DNA from: a virus
IMG/VR virus record: IMGVR_UViG_3300044837_000056
Coordinates: 1 to 48,436 of that record
Reading direction: 5' to 3' (one strand)
DNA length: 48,436 nt
Shown: positions 32,216 through 38,167 of the stretch, one piece after another
Numbering within the stretch: position 1 is the stretch's first letter
How the letters are laid out: every line of letters starts with the position of its first letter
Notes under the pieces: model-generated
Databases searched by the model: none
Seen by the model: the letters and a program-made list of their open reading frames with translations, nothing else
Told to the model about the DNA's origin: nothing
Position numbers and translations under genes: made by a program

Positions 32216-32814
32216 GCGACACCTTCTGCTGCTGCCCGGTTGGCCGCTGCTGCCGCCTGTACGCCTTCCAGCGCGTCCGCATAGGTTCTTAGCTCTTCCA
32301 CTGTCCAGAAGCGAAGGTTGGGGGCTACAGGTAGTTCCTGCGAGCAGTGCGGGCAGTTCATGGTTACTGGCGTGGTGTCGATCACCATTGGCCTCGTCAG
32401 GTCGTACTTGCCGTTCAGAGCTTCGATTCGCGCAAGCATCTCCTGGTCGGGTTCTGTAACGCCTTCGGCCTTCGCTTTGGCAATGTAATCGAGCCACCTG
32501 TCTGCGGCTTCTTGCTCCACTGACGGCCTCCGCGAGCGAATAACACCCCTCACCGCCTCTTGGATCACGATGGACTCGGGAAAGGCCGTCTGGCCCTCAG
32601 CGCGTGGCTTCGATGACAGGAGGTTCAACGCCGTCTCGATGTCCGTCAGCTCGTAGCTCTCCAGATCCGTCGCGAAGACTAAGTAATCCTCCGTGTCCAG
32701 CTTCGCCTGCCTCCGAATCCCGAACACGCTCAGCAGCCGCACGATCCTCGAATGCTTGGATAGCTCTTGTGGCTGCGTCAACGCTGTGCCCCGATTTACC
32801 TTTGAAAGTTCCAT
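32212..32814 (-). CDS. Replication-associated protein with zinc motif (200 aa)
   Basis: ATG at 32814 has a strong AGGAGAGG upstream. The N-terminal ~100 residues are helical (HSRIVRLLSVFGIRR; DYLVFATDLESYELTDIETALNLL; AFPESIVIQEAVRGVIRSRR), the arrangement of phage helicase-loader or primosome-accessory proteins. A CPHCSQE pair is near residue 154. The first 72 codons overlap the 3' end of the replisome-organizer-like gene in another frame. Assignment to replication is by pattern and neighbours only. Confidence 0.66.
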   Translation of the reverse strand: MELSKVNRGTALTQPQELSKHSRIVRLLSVFGIRRQAKLDTEDYLVFATDLESYELTDIETALNLLSSKPRAEGQTAFPESIVIQEAVRGVIRSRRPSVEQEAADRWLDYIAKAKAEGVTEPDQEMLARIEALNGKYDLTRPMVIDTTPVTMNCPHCSQELPVAPNLRFWTVEELRTYADALEGVQAAAAANRAAAEGVA

Positions 32815-33547
32815 TTGCCTCTCCTGTCTTGCCGAATGTGTTCAGTGGTTCTGTTTCGTACTTCAGGACGTAAGGTAGCCACGCCCGAGGTCGTTCGCCG
32901 TGTGGTACTCCAGGTGATCGGGCCCGGTGATTCAAGCACTGCTGGAAAATGACCAGTGTTAGCGTCGGCACTGCCTTGAGAAGTAGGTCCAGAGCCTTCG
33001 CTTCGGACGCATCCCATGTGAACGTAGCGCCCTTGTAGGTCATGTAGGTCTGAATTGCCAACTTGAATGGAACATGTCTTTGGTCGCTCTCGCGCTTGTC
33101 GCGAGAAGGTACTTGTACTTTCTTTACTGGCACAGGTACAGGCTCTGGAACAGGTACAGGCTCAGGTACAGAAATACTTTTATGACGCGTCATGACTTGT
33201 GGTGATCCGTCATTGGCTATCATTGACTCGCCACGACGTATCACTTTCCGCTTAGTGTTGTGATCTGAGTGCTGTAGCCAGTCGTGAACGATCAGCCGGT
33301 GCTCAGGATGTGAATCCAGGTGGCGGGATTGGATAAGGGCCTCGATAAGCACGTCTGCATCCCCGTCATAGAACATCTCCATTGCGATTGCTTGGTTCGG
33401 CAGCCGTCCGATGTTGCCAGAAGGAGCTAGCTCTGCTGTCGTATGCCAGAGGGCCTCCAGTACGCCCAGAGCCTGACACGGCATCATCCCCAACTCTTGG
33501 GCTAACATCCTCGTCTTCCAGTGCGTCAACGTGCCCCTAAGTGCCAC
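32597..33547 (-). CDS. Replisome organizer-like protein (316 aa)
   Basis: GTG at 33547 opens MALRGTLTHWKTRMLAQELGM. Residues ~1-90 look like the winged-helix N-domain of phage replication initiators (ALGVLEALWHTTAELAPSGN ... HRLIVHDWLQHSDH). A Pro-Val repeat linker (PEPVPVPEPVPVPV, ~128-141) leads to a basic helical domain (VPFKLAIQTYMTYKGATFTW ... PRAWLPYVLKYE). The last 72 residues overlap the next gene out of frame. No origin iterons were found inside the gene. Confidence 0.74.
   Translation of the reverse strand: MALRGTLTHWKTRMLAQELGMMPCQALGVLEALWHTTAELAPSGNIGRLPNQAIAMEMFYDGDADVLIEALIQSRHLDSHPEHRLIVHDWLQHSDHNTKRKVIRRGESMIANDGSPQVMTRHKSISVPEPVPVPEPVPVPVKKVQVPSRDKRESDQRHVPFKLAIQTYMTYKGATFTWDASEAKALDLLLKAVPTLTLVIFQQCLNHRARSPGVPHGERPRAWLPYVLKYETEPLNTFGKTGEANGTFKGKSGHSVDAATRAIQAFEDRAAAERVRDSEAGEAGHGGLLSLRDGSGELRADGHRDGVEPPVIEATR
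33129..33172. repeat. Short tandem repeat encoding a Pro-Val linker
   Basis: About two and a half units based on ACAGGTACAGGCTC, encoding PVPEP-type residues in the replisome-organizer-like protein. Likely a flexible linker and a site prone to slippage. Confidence 0.6.
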
Positions 33548-33560
33548 TAGCCCCGCCTAA

Positions 33561-33773
33561 TTACTCTGCTGCGCTGAAATCCTGTTGAACTGCCTTCTTC
33601 ACTCTTGGCCCATTGCGTCGGTAATTGCGTAGTGCTTCAATTAGTGCGTCGCGGTCCTCTTGCTTCAGGGTTATGGTTGGGTAACGAAGGGCTATATTGC
33701 TGACCGAATATGGGTTGCCCAGCGATTCGGCTATTGCGTGGATGTCATCAAAGAAGCGTCTTAGTGTATTCAT
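33561..33773 (-). CDS. Small helical protein (70 aa)
   Basis: ATG at 33773 overlaps the upstream TGA (ATGA), so the longer in-frame extension is rejected. The product (MNTLRRFFDDIHAIAESLGN... EDRDALIEALRNYRRNGPRV) is helical and basic at the C-terminus. It may bind DNA or be an accessory of the replication gene 13 bases downstream. Unknown. Confidence 0.67.
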   Translation of the reverse strand: MNTLRRFFDDIHAIAESLGNPYSVSNIALRYPTITLKQEDRDALIEALRNYRRNGPRVKKAVQQDFSAAE

Positions 33774-33955
33774 GCGGCCTCCTGATTGTTCACACACGTG
33801 CAGTCGAAGCCGGGGCAACCATTGGACAGCGGCTTGACTCCCGAACGCTTCACCCTGTAGCCCTGAGATTCCAGGTGGCGGGCCCACTCTTCATTCCATG
33901 CACCGCATGCCATATACCAACCCGGATCTACTTTTCCAAAAACCCATGTCATCAT
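33770..33955 (-). CDS. Small Cys-containing protein (61 aa)
   Basis: ATG at 33955 overlaps the HNH gene's TGA (ATGA) and has AGGAG upstream. Sequence MMTWVFGKVDPGWYMACG, a helix with NEEWARHLESQGYRV, then a C-terminal CPGFDCTC cluster. No family recognised. Confidence 0.68.
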   Translation of the reverse strand: MMTWVFGKVDPGWYMACGAWNEEWARHLESQGYRVKRSGVKPLSNGCPGFDCTCVNNQEAA

Positions 33956-34278
33956 GCTGCTTCTCCTTTGAATTTCCTGGGTACTACCTTCAATGGCTGA
34001 TGCTCTACTGCGTGGCACCTACCGCAGAGCCACTCCAACATGCTTGATCTGTCATCTCCTACCTTCCGGCCCTTGTAGTGGTGCGCGTGGCCCGCATACG
34101 CTTGTTCTGTGTTGTGGAGCGGGGCTGCCGACATACATCTCTCGCATAGCCCCTGCTCTCTGTCGTGTGCCTCCTTTCGCTTCTGCTCCCATCCGGCCTT
34201 GGTCTTGCAACGTTGCCTTCCGCCCGGGAGATCCTTGATGGCCTGCTTCTTGCGCTTGACCTTGTAGATATCCAGCAC
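33952..34278 (-). CDS. HNH endonuclease (108 aa)
   Basis: GTG at 34278 overlaps the upstream TAG (TAGTG). After a basic N-terminus come CERC (residues ~45-48), AGHAHHYKGRKVGDD (the HH of the HNH core) and WLCGRCHAVEH (second Cys pair, final His), all in the order of HNH/betabetaalpha-metal nucleases with a structural zinc. It lies among recombination genes, so it may process replication or recombination intermediates. Confidence 0.86.
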   Translation of the reverse strand: MLDIYKVKRKKQAIKDLPGGRQRCKTKAGWEQKRKEAHDREQGLCERCMSAAPLHNTEQAYAGHAHHYKGRKVGDDRSSMLEWLCGRCHAVEHQPLKVVPRKFKGEAA

Positions 34279-34979
34279 TAAGGGGTCATCTCCTGCTGGT
34301 CGATCATGGCCATTAGCTGGTCGAATTCACTGCGAGGGTCGTACTGCGGTGTTATCTTCGGTAGAATCCACGGCTCTAGAAGCTTGATTCCAGCCTCCAC
34401 TTCTTCGTGGAACTGCGCAGACTCTTCTTCGATCTTCTGTATCTCCGCTTCATCGCGTTGCAACCGAATGATGAAGGGCTTGAAGTATGGGCTGAAGCTG
34501 CAGAAGTCCCACCAGTCGCGCTCGCAGCACAGCATGTTGGTGTACATCTGGGGCCGGTGCTCCATCGGCACGATGCCCTCAGTAAGCCAGCGAACGTGCG
34601 TGGTGTCGCGGGGGCACTTTATCTCCATGCCGCCGTCGTTGCCTACGAGTCCATCAGGGGATGCCCCGAGGTAGTCCAGTGTTGGGTGGAGTACGAAGCC
34701 AGCCGTATCGACTAGGACATCCTGAAAAACCTCATAGGCCGAACGTGCATACGGCTCAAGTTCTGTCCCTCGCTCCATGTCGCGGCTAACGTAGTGCTCG
34801 TTTGTCCGCTCAGTGATGCGCTCGGTGATTAGCTCTATGCGGTAGTTCCGGCGATCTGCACCTTCCTCCTTGCCCTTCTTGATCATGGCCATTACGTCAC
34901 ACATCCGGGAGGCTGATAGCTTGCCCACCTTGTACTGAAGCCATTGTGCGGAACCTTGTTCACATTGAAGCTCTCTCAT
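34278..34979 (-). CDS. YqaJ-like (lambda exonuclease family) recombination nuclease (233 aa)
   Basis: ATG at 34979 with AAGGAG and ATGA overlap with the annealase gene. The family pattern is clear: QGSAQWLQYKVGKLSASRM near the N-terminus, GTELEPYARSAYE, the catalytic DGLVGNDGGMEIKCP (Asp ... Glu-x-Lys), then HRPQMYTNMLCCERDWWDF with the conserved Gln-x-Tyr helix. It resects double-stranded ends 5'-3' and pairs with a single-strand annealing protein, which is the next gene upstream. Confidence 0.9.
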   Translation of the reverse strand: MRELQCEQGSAQWLQYKVGKLSASRMCDVMAMIKKGKEEGADRRNYRIELITERITERTNEHYVSRDMERGTELEPYARSAYEVFQDVLVDTAGFVLHPTLDYLGASPDGLVGNDGGMEIKCPRDTTHVRWLTEGIVPMEHRPQMYTNMLCCERDWWDFCSFSPYFKPFIIRLQRDEAEIQKIEEESAQFHEEVEAGIKLLEPWILPKITPQYDPRSEFDQLMAMIDQQEMTP

Positions 34980-35698
34980 GCCAGCTCCTTCTTGCGCTTC
35001 TCTTTGGCGTCGGTGAAGGAACGGGCTGCCTTGGGGTCTTTAGCTTCATTGGCATCTTGCAGGGCAGAGAAATACTTCTGCTTCAGGGTCTCTACCGTTG
35101 GGGCGCCCTCAATCAGGCCCATGTAGCGATCGAACTCCTCGCGATCCATGCCGCCGCCGTTACCGTCGTTGTCTGCGTCAGAGGCGGCGGTACCAGTTGC
35201 AGCCAGTAGCGTGTAGCGCTCCAGATAGCTCTTGGCGCTGCCTCGCGCCTGGATTGCATTGCGTCCCGGCCCGGTATCGGGTGCCGCACCCATCGAAACA
35301 GACTCGGAATGGCCAAGAATGTGACGGATCGTGCAGGTAACTTCCATCCATGCCGGCTCGTCCTTGCTCAGCTTCCACGAATGGCTCAGGCCGTGCTTCG
35401 ACAGTGCCGGGATGATGACATTGCACGCTCCGAATAGGTCTGTGTACTTCTTGTCCTTGAGCGGCCCATCTTTGACGGTGTTGTTCTTGATGATCGTCAC
35501 GTGCTCGGCCTTGAACGCGCTGAAGGCGACGCTGTAGGCCTTACGCGCCTCGTTGGCCTCCCATCGCTCCTGCAACTCCATCAGCTTGGTGAGGGTTTCA
35601 ATGTCAGCATTCTTCTCAATGGCGATCTGGAGAATGCTCATCGGCTGCACTGCCTGGACGATTTCGCCAGCAGGTTCTGACTTCATAAGTTGCGTCAT
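34976..35698 (-). CDS. ERF family single-strand annealing protein (240 aa)
   Basis: ATG at 35698 overlaps the upstream small gene's TGA (ATGA), which excludes a 12-residue extension. The ERF signature is present: ARKAYSVAFSAFKAEHVTII, YTDLFGACNVIIPALSKHGL, a GHSES motif, then QARGSAKSYLERYTLLAATG. The C-terminus is charged. It anneals complementary single strands and forms a two-component recombination system with the YqaJ exonuclease. Confidence 0.92.
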   Translation of the reverse strand: MTQLMKSEPAGEIVQAVQPMSILQIAIEKNADIETLTKLMELQERWEANEARKAYSVAFSAFKAEHVTIIKNNTVKDGPLKDKKYTDLFGACNVIIPALSKHGLSHSWKLSKDEPAWMEVTCTIRHILGHSESVSMGAAPDTGPGRNAIQARGSAKSYLERYTLLAATGTAASDADNDGNGGGMDREEFDRYMGLIEGAPTVETLKQKYFSALQDANEAKDPKAARSFTDAKEKRKKELA

Positions 35699-35847
35699 GA
35701 GAGCACCACCAAGATCATGCACAGTGCAACCCAAATAGTTGCAGCTAGGTCGATAGGAGTGCAGCGCTTCATTGCTTCGCCTATCGAGTCGTTGGGGGAC
35801 CGGTCATCCCATATTTCGCTAGAGCGGAAGTCAAAGTTAGGATTCAC
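35695..35847 (-). CDS. Tiny membrane protein (50 aa)
   Basis: GTG at 35847 overlaps the TGA upstream (GTGA); its TGA overlaps the ERF start (ATGA). A polar acidic N-terminus (MNPNFDFRSSEIWDDRSPND) is followed by a C-terminal membrane segment (IDLAATIWVALCMILVVLS). Coupling on both sides supports it. Unknown function. Confidence 0.68.
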   Translation of the reverse strand: MNPNFDFRSSEIWDDRSPNDSIGEAMKRCTPIDLAATIWVALCMILVVLS

Positions 35848-36062
35848 GACTGGCCCCCAATCGACGTCTTGACCACTCGCAATTTGTTGGTCGTGTATTC
35901 CGCCATTCTCTTTTTTTCAAGGATGGCCTCACGGCGAACAGTGAACACTGCCACCTGATTGGCGGAGGCGCATAATACCCAGCAATCGCGCCAATGGCAT
36001 TCAACTGCCCAGAAACTAATACCCCTCGTCTCCCGAGGAAATCCATTAGTGGCCGTCTTCAT
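35844..36062 (-). CDS. Hypothetical protein (72 aa)
   Basis: ATG at 36062 has AGGAGGCGAA directly upstream and overlaps the previous TGA (ATGA). It has several Trp/Cys (FWAVECHWRDCWVLCAS) and a basic C-terminal half. A competing frame at 35837-36046 lacks these signals. No family recognised. Confidence 0.64.
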   Translation of the reverse strand: MKTATNGFPRETRGISFWAVECHWRDCWVLCASANQVAVFTVRREAILEKKRMAEYTTNKLRVVKTSIGGQS

Positions 36063-36217
36063 TTCGCCTCCTTTTTCTGCTGAATGGACTTCCGTACACA
36101 GAACAGAAGGCCTACTAAGAACTGGTGCTGACCGTGGGTGCCTACTACTTTGCCGCAGCGATCACAAAGGCCAGCAGGGATGAAGCCACGAGAGAAGTTG
36201 GGTTTGAAGTCCTTCAT
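36059..36217 (-). CDS. Tiny zinc-ribbon-like protein (52 aa)
   Basis: ATG at 36217 overlaps the upstream TGA, and its own TGA overlaps the next ATG (both ATGA). It contains LCDRCGKVVGTHGQH and a later FCVRKS, giving Cys-x2-Cys plus His/Cys ligands. Basic C-terminus. Unknown. Confidence 0.7.
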   Translation of the reverse strand: MKDFKPNFSRGFIPAGLCDRCGKVVGTHGQHQFLVGLLFCVRKSIQQKKEAK

Positions 36218-36471
36218 GCGGCCTCCGCTTTATCTATAGCCTTATTGGCTTCACGAACGGCCCGCGTAAGTTCATCGGGCCACCAGTCTTGATCGTTGTT
36301 TTGCGGCGGGATGGCCTCTAGCAAGTCCTGAACGGCTCCTAGGAGTTCTTCGTGGCTAGCTAGTACGGCCCTAATTGCCGCCATGTCGTTTTGGGATAGG
36401 TCCCATGTTCCCGCAGGCTCGGACATGCTCTTCAGCCGCCCTATTTGCTCTCCAAAAGTTTCCTTGCTCAT
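36214..36471 (-). CDS. Hypothetical helical protein (85 aa)
   Basis: ATG at 36471 in an ATGA overlap. Helical and acidic (LSQNDMAAIRAVLASHEELLGAVQDLLEAIP ... LTRAVREANKAIDKAEAA). No family recognised. Confidence 0.68.
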   Translation of the reverse strand: MSKETFGEQIGRLKSMSEPAGTWDLSQNDMAAIRAVLASHEELLGAVQDLLEAIPPQNNDQDWWPDELTRAVREANKAIDKAEAA

Positions 36472-36620
36472 GCAGCCTCCTTGAACATCTCTTCAAAGAG
36501 TTCTGCTGCAAGCTTGTTGACCAACGTTTTTGCTTCACTAGGGGCCGACGATTGGCGAAGGTGGTAGTACACCCGGTTCATGAGCTTCCAAGCTTCGTGT
36601 GCAGTTTTGAGGTCGTTCAT
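36468..36620 (-). CDS. Tiny helical protein (50 aa)
   Basis: ATG at 36620 overlaps the upstream TGA and its TGA overlaps the next ATG. It is an all-helical small protein (MNDLKTAHEAWKLMNRVYYH... NKLAAELFEEMFKEAA). Its C-terminal sequence contains AAGGAGG, which serves as the next gene's ribosome-binding site. Confidence 0.68.
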   Translation of the reverse strand: MNDLKTAHEAWKLMNRVYYHLRQSSAPSEAKTLVNKLAAELFEEMFKEAA

Positions 36621-36841
36621 TTCGCCAGCCTTTCCTGCGCTTCAATAGCAGCGTTCAAGTACTCAAACGACTGCGAGAGCTGTAGACCTACGTTGAATTC
36701 ACAACCGGCTGCCGCATCGATCATCCGGCTCTTGACGTCAACTAATTGAGAGAGCTTCACGATGTGCTTGTTTGCGTGCAGGTTCGGGTGAAGGATTGTT
36801 ATGCCCTTCATGGTGGGTTGGGCGTACTGGACTTTGGTCAT
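36617..36841 (-). CDS. Hypothetical protein, four-helix-like (74 aa)
   Basis: ATG at 36841 (ATGA overlap). MKGITILHPNLHANKHIVKL then two helices with a central Cys (IDAAAGCEFNVGLQLSQSFEYLNAAIEAQERLAK). It resembles small phage early proteins of the Acb-like size class, but I see no specific family match and make no functional claim. Confidence 0.66.
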   Translation of the reverse strand: MTKVQYAQPTMKGITILHPNLHANKHIVKLSQLVDVKSRMIDAAAGCEFNVGLQLSQSFEYLNAAIEAQERLAK

Positions 36842-37215
36842 TCCGCACCGCCTGTAGCGATGAAGTGTTCAATGCGGGCCGCTGCCTCTTGTGGGCTCGC
36901 AAGTGAACCGGAAAAGCCTTTGGGCCAATTAAATCCAAAGAACAAACGGTCAGACTGTTCTCTGGACAATTCAAGGAGGCGCGCGGCGTCCCCTTCTGCA
37001 TCTTTGCTAATATCTCTCTCTGGAGAGAGCAGCTGCGCCCATCCTGCTATGCAGTGGGTTGTGGTGCAGGATATCCATTTATTCTCCTCAGCATCCCGCA
37101 ACTCAAACTCTTCGCTCCACTCCTCTTCGGCCTTCTCGTGAAACGACTGCATGTTGAATTCCGCTGGCTTCTCCTGAATCACGGCTGCTATTTTGCGCAA
37201 GAGTTCGACATTCAT
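36838..37215 (-). CDS. CIAGWA-motif phage/bacterial family protein (125 aa)
   Basis: ATG at 37215 overlaps the upstream TGA (ATGA), so an N-terminal extension is rejected. It begins MNVELLRKIAAVIQEKPAEF and has WISCTTTHCIAGWAQLL near residue 50. I recognise the CxxxxCIAGWA pattern from a widespread family of unknown function in phages and bacteria. The C-terminal half (GDAARLLELSREQSDRLFF... PQEAAARIEHFI) is typical of the same family. The biochemical role is unknown. Confidence 0.75.
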   Translation of the reverse strand: MNVELLRKIAAVIQEKPAEFNMQSFHEKAEEEWSEEFELRDAEENKWISCTTTHCIAGWAQLLSPERDISKDAEGDAARLLELSREQSDRLFFGFNWPKGFSGSLASPQEAAARIEHFIATGGAE

Positions 37216-37352
37216 CGCGTCACCCCCTTGAGGATGTGGTAAGCCGCAAAGATCGCAACCCACATAAGCAGGCCGTACATGACGCCGAGAACTATGCCTC
37301 TTCCGTCCTTGAACTGCTGTTTGCGGTGCGAGTCGTAGAGGTGCTTATCCAT
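37212..37352 (-). CDS. Small membrane protein (46 aa; start uncertain)
   Basis: The C-terminal ~25 residues form a membrane segment (IVLGVMYGLLMWVAIFAAYH) after a basic stretch. ATG 37352 gives 46 residues but lacks a clear Shine-Dalgarno. An open frame continues upstream to 37703 but crosses the cold-shock-like gene and looks like its shadow. The stop overlaps the next start (ATGA). Confidence 0.55.
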   Translation of the reverse strand: MDKHLYDSHRKQQFKDGRGIVLGVMYGLLMWVAIFAAYHILKGVTR

Positions 37353-37414
37353 CGGCAGGGGGGTTTGCTTGGCGATGGAGTCAAGGATTATTTCGGTTGC
37401 GGTGGGGTTCGGGC

Positions 37415-37630
37415 CTAAGCCGCGAGCTTTTGGAGCGCCACCACGTCGGTCACTGGCGGCCACTTGCCCTTGCCGCGCGCGAGTTTGGGGCGGAACTCCA
37501 CGTCCATCCCAACTGCCATCGTAGAGGGATCCACGAAATCCAATTGGTGCGCGAAACAGATTTGCCCGGTCGTAGCCGTTATTAGGCACCACGTCCCCGG
37601 AGCCTCGATTGAGGTCACTGTTCCTGTCAT
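37415..37630 (-). CDS. Cold-shock-domain-like protein (71 aa)
   Basis: ATG at 37630 with AAGGA upstream. The sequence MTGTVTSIEAPGTWCLITAT, then GQICFAHQLDF, then a VGMDVEFRP strand and a final TDVVALQ strand follows the five-strand order and length of a cold-shock OB fold; the RNP1-like aromatic cluster is only partly conserved. It would bind single-stranded nucleic acid. It is the first gene of the leftward early operon, close to a dyad operator. Confidence 0.68.
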   Translation of the reverse strand: MTGTVTSIEAPGTWCLITATTGQICFAHQLDFVDPSTMAVGMDVEFRPKLARGKGKWPPVTDVVALQKLAA

Positions 37631-37656
37631 AGGTTGTCCTTTTGGATTGATTAGCC

Positions 37657-37671
37657 TGAGAATCGTTCTCA
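37657..37671. promoter_or_regulatory. 15-bp dyad upstream of the early operon
   Basis: TGAGAATCGTTCTCA is a perfect inverted repeat (6-bp arms, 3-bp centre), 27 bases before the cold-shock-like gene. Likely an operator for control of leftward early transcription; no -35/-10 pair could be assigned with confidence. Confidence 0.5.
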
Positions 37672-37734
37672 CGCTGTATGTCTTTATGATCCGGCATCGC
37701 CATTACCCCATCAGGGTGTGACAGATAGCGGAAA

Positions 37735-37784
37735 TGGTGCGCCCGAGAAGATTCGAACTTCTGACCTACAGCTTCGGAGGCTGT
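37735..37784 (-). other. attP core: 3' fragment of tRNA-Arg(CCG)
   Basis: Read on the minus strand this is an exact tRNA 3' half. The anticodon arm is ACAGC-CTCCGAA-GCTGT (anticodon CCG), the variable loop AGGTC, the T arm AGAAG-TTCGAAT-CTTCT, then the acceptor strand CGGGCGC, A and CCA. The 5' acceptor strand (GCGCCCG) and a proper D arm are missing upstream, so it is not a functional tRNA gene. Next to an integrase, such a fragment is the usual phage attachment site: integration at a host tRNA-Arg gene would rebuild the tRNA. Confidence 0.85.
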
Positions 37785-37883
37785 ATGCCATCCGTTGCAA
37801 GCTGTACGTCAAGTGCTCAGGCTGCCAAAATCGCTATCAGTCACAGATTGAACAACTGAAGCAGGAACATCATGGCATACAGC
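37780..37883. repeat. 12-bp inverted repeat beside attP
   Basis: GCTGTATGCCAT (37780-37791) recurs as its reverse complement at 37872-37883. One arm sits inside the tRNA-like core. It could be an arm-type integrase or excisionase binding site. Confidence 0.5.
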
Positions 37884-37930
37884 GTCGCCGATTGCAACAA
37901 CAATTTGTAACTATTTTTGAGCAACAGAAA

Positions 37931-37948
37931 AGGCTCCCGAAGGAGCCT
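37931..37948 (-). terminator. Intrinsic terminator (second, downstream of integrase)
   Basis: AGGCTCC/GGAGCCT with a TTCG tetraloop on the minus strand, followed by TTTCTG. A 7-bp GC-rich stem with a stable loop; a back-up stop between the integrase and attP/early operon. Confidence 0.75.
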
Positions 37949-38120
37949 CTCTACCCTCGCTCCGAAGATTGAGGGGGGATGGCGGGTTGGTGGGGCTTCG
38001 CCTCTTCGGACTAAGCCTGTTCGGACTTTGCGATCCTACCAAGGGTTTTCAAGGCCCAAGCCCAGCTACGCAAATAGCCGCCGTATGTAAAGTCTACCAC
38101 CAACCAGCAGCAAATAGAAA

Positions 38121-38145
38121 AGCCCCTGACTGGACGGCAGGGGCT
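38121..38145 (-). terminator. Intrinsic terminator of the integrase gene
   Basis: AGCCCCTG/CAGGGGCT, 8-bp stem with 9-base loop, followed on the minus strand by TTTCTATTT, about 22 bases after the integrase stop. Confidence 0.82.
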
Positions 38146-38167
38146 CTCTAGTTCGGATGGGGTTATG

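Larger units (their letters stand above)
37785..38167. other. Non-coding att region between early operon and integrase
   Basis: Apart from the inverted repeat and two terminators (37931-37948, 38121-38145) I see no gene. The open plus-strand frame starting near 37718 contains the EKIRTSDLQLRR-type sequence that arises from translating tRNA-Arg antisense and is rejected. Confidence 0.7.

Noticed and set aside
32216-32497. N-terminal extension of the VRR-NUC gene
   Set aside because: The extra 94 codons are Arg/Ser-rich shadow of the preceding gene, and GTGA coupling at 32215 gives a family-sized protein.
33129-33172. CRISPR-like or iteron repeat
   Set aside because: Short in-frame tandem repeat encoding a Pro-Val linker; no spacers and no dyad structure.
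35837-36046. Alternative minus-strand frame of 69 codons
   Set aside because: The 72-residue frame in the same place has AGGAGG, an ATGA-coupled start and a GTGA-coupled end.
37353-37703. Long N-terminal part of the 163-codon frame ending at 37212
   Set aside because: It overlaps the cold-shock-like gene out of frame, is low-complexity and polar, and lacks family resemblance; kept only as the short membrane protein.
37735-37830. Complete tRNA-Arg gene
   Set aside because: The 5' acceptor strand that should pair with CGGGCGC is missing and the D arm is poor; only the 3' 50 nt are tRNA-like.
37718-37972. Plus-strand 84-residue frame over the attP region
   Set aside because: Its start (GAPEKIRTSDLQLRRL) is the familiar artefact of translating the antisense of a tRNA-Arg 3' end; the region is the attachment site.
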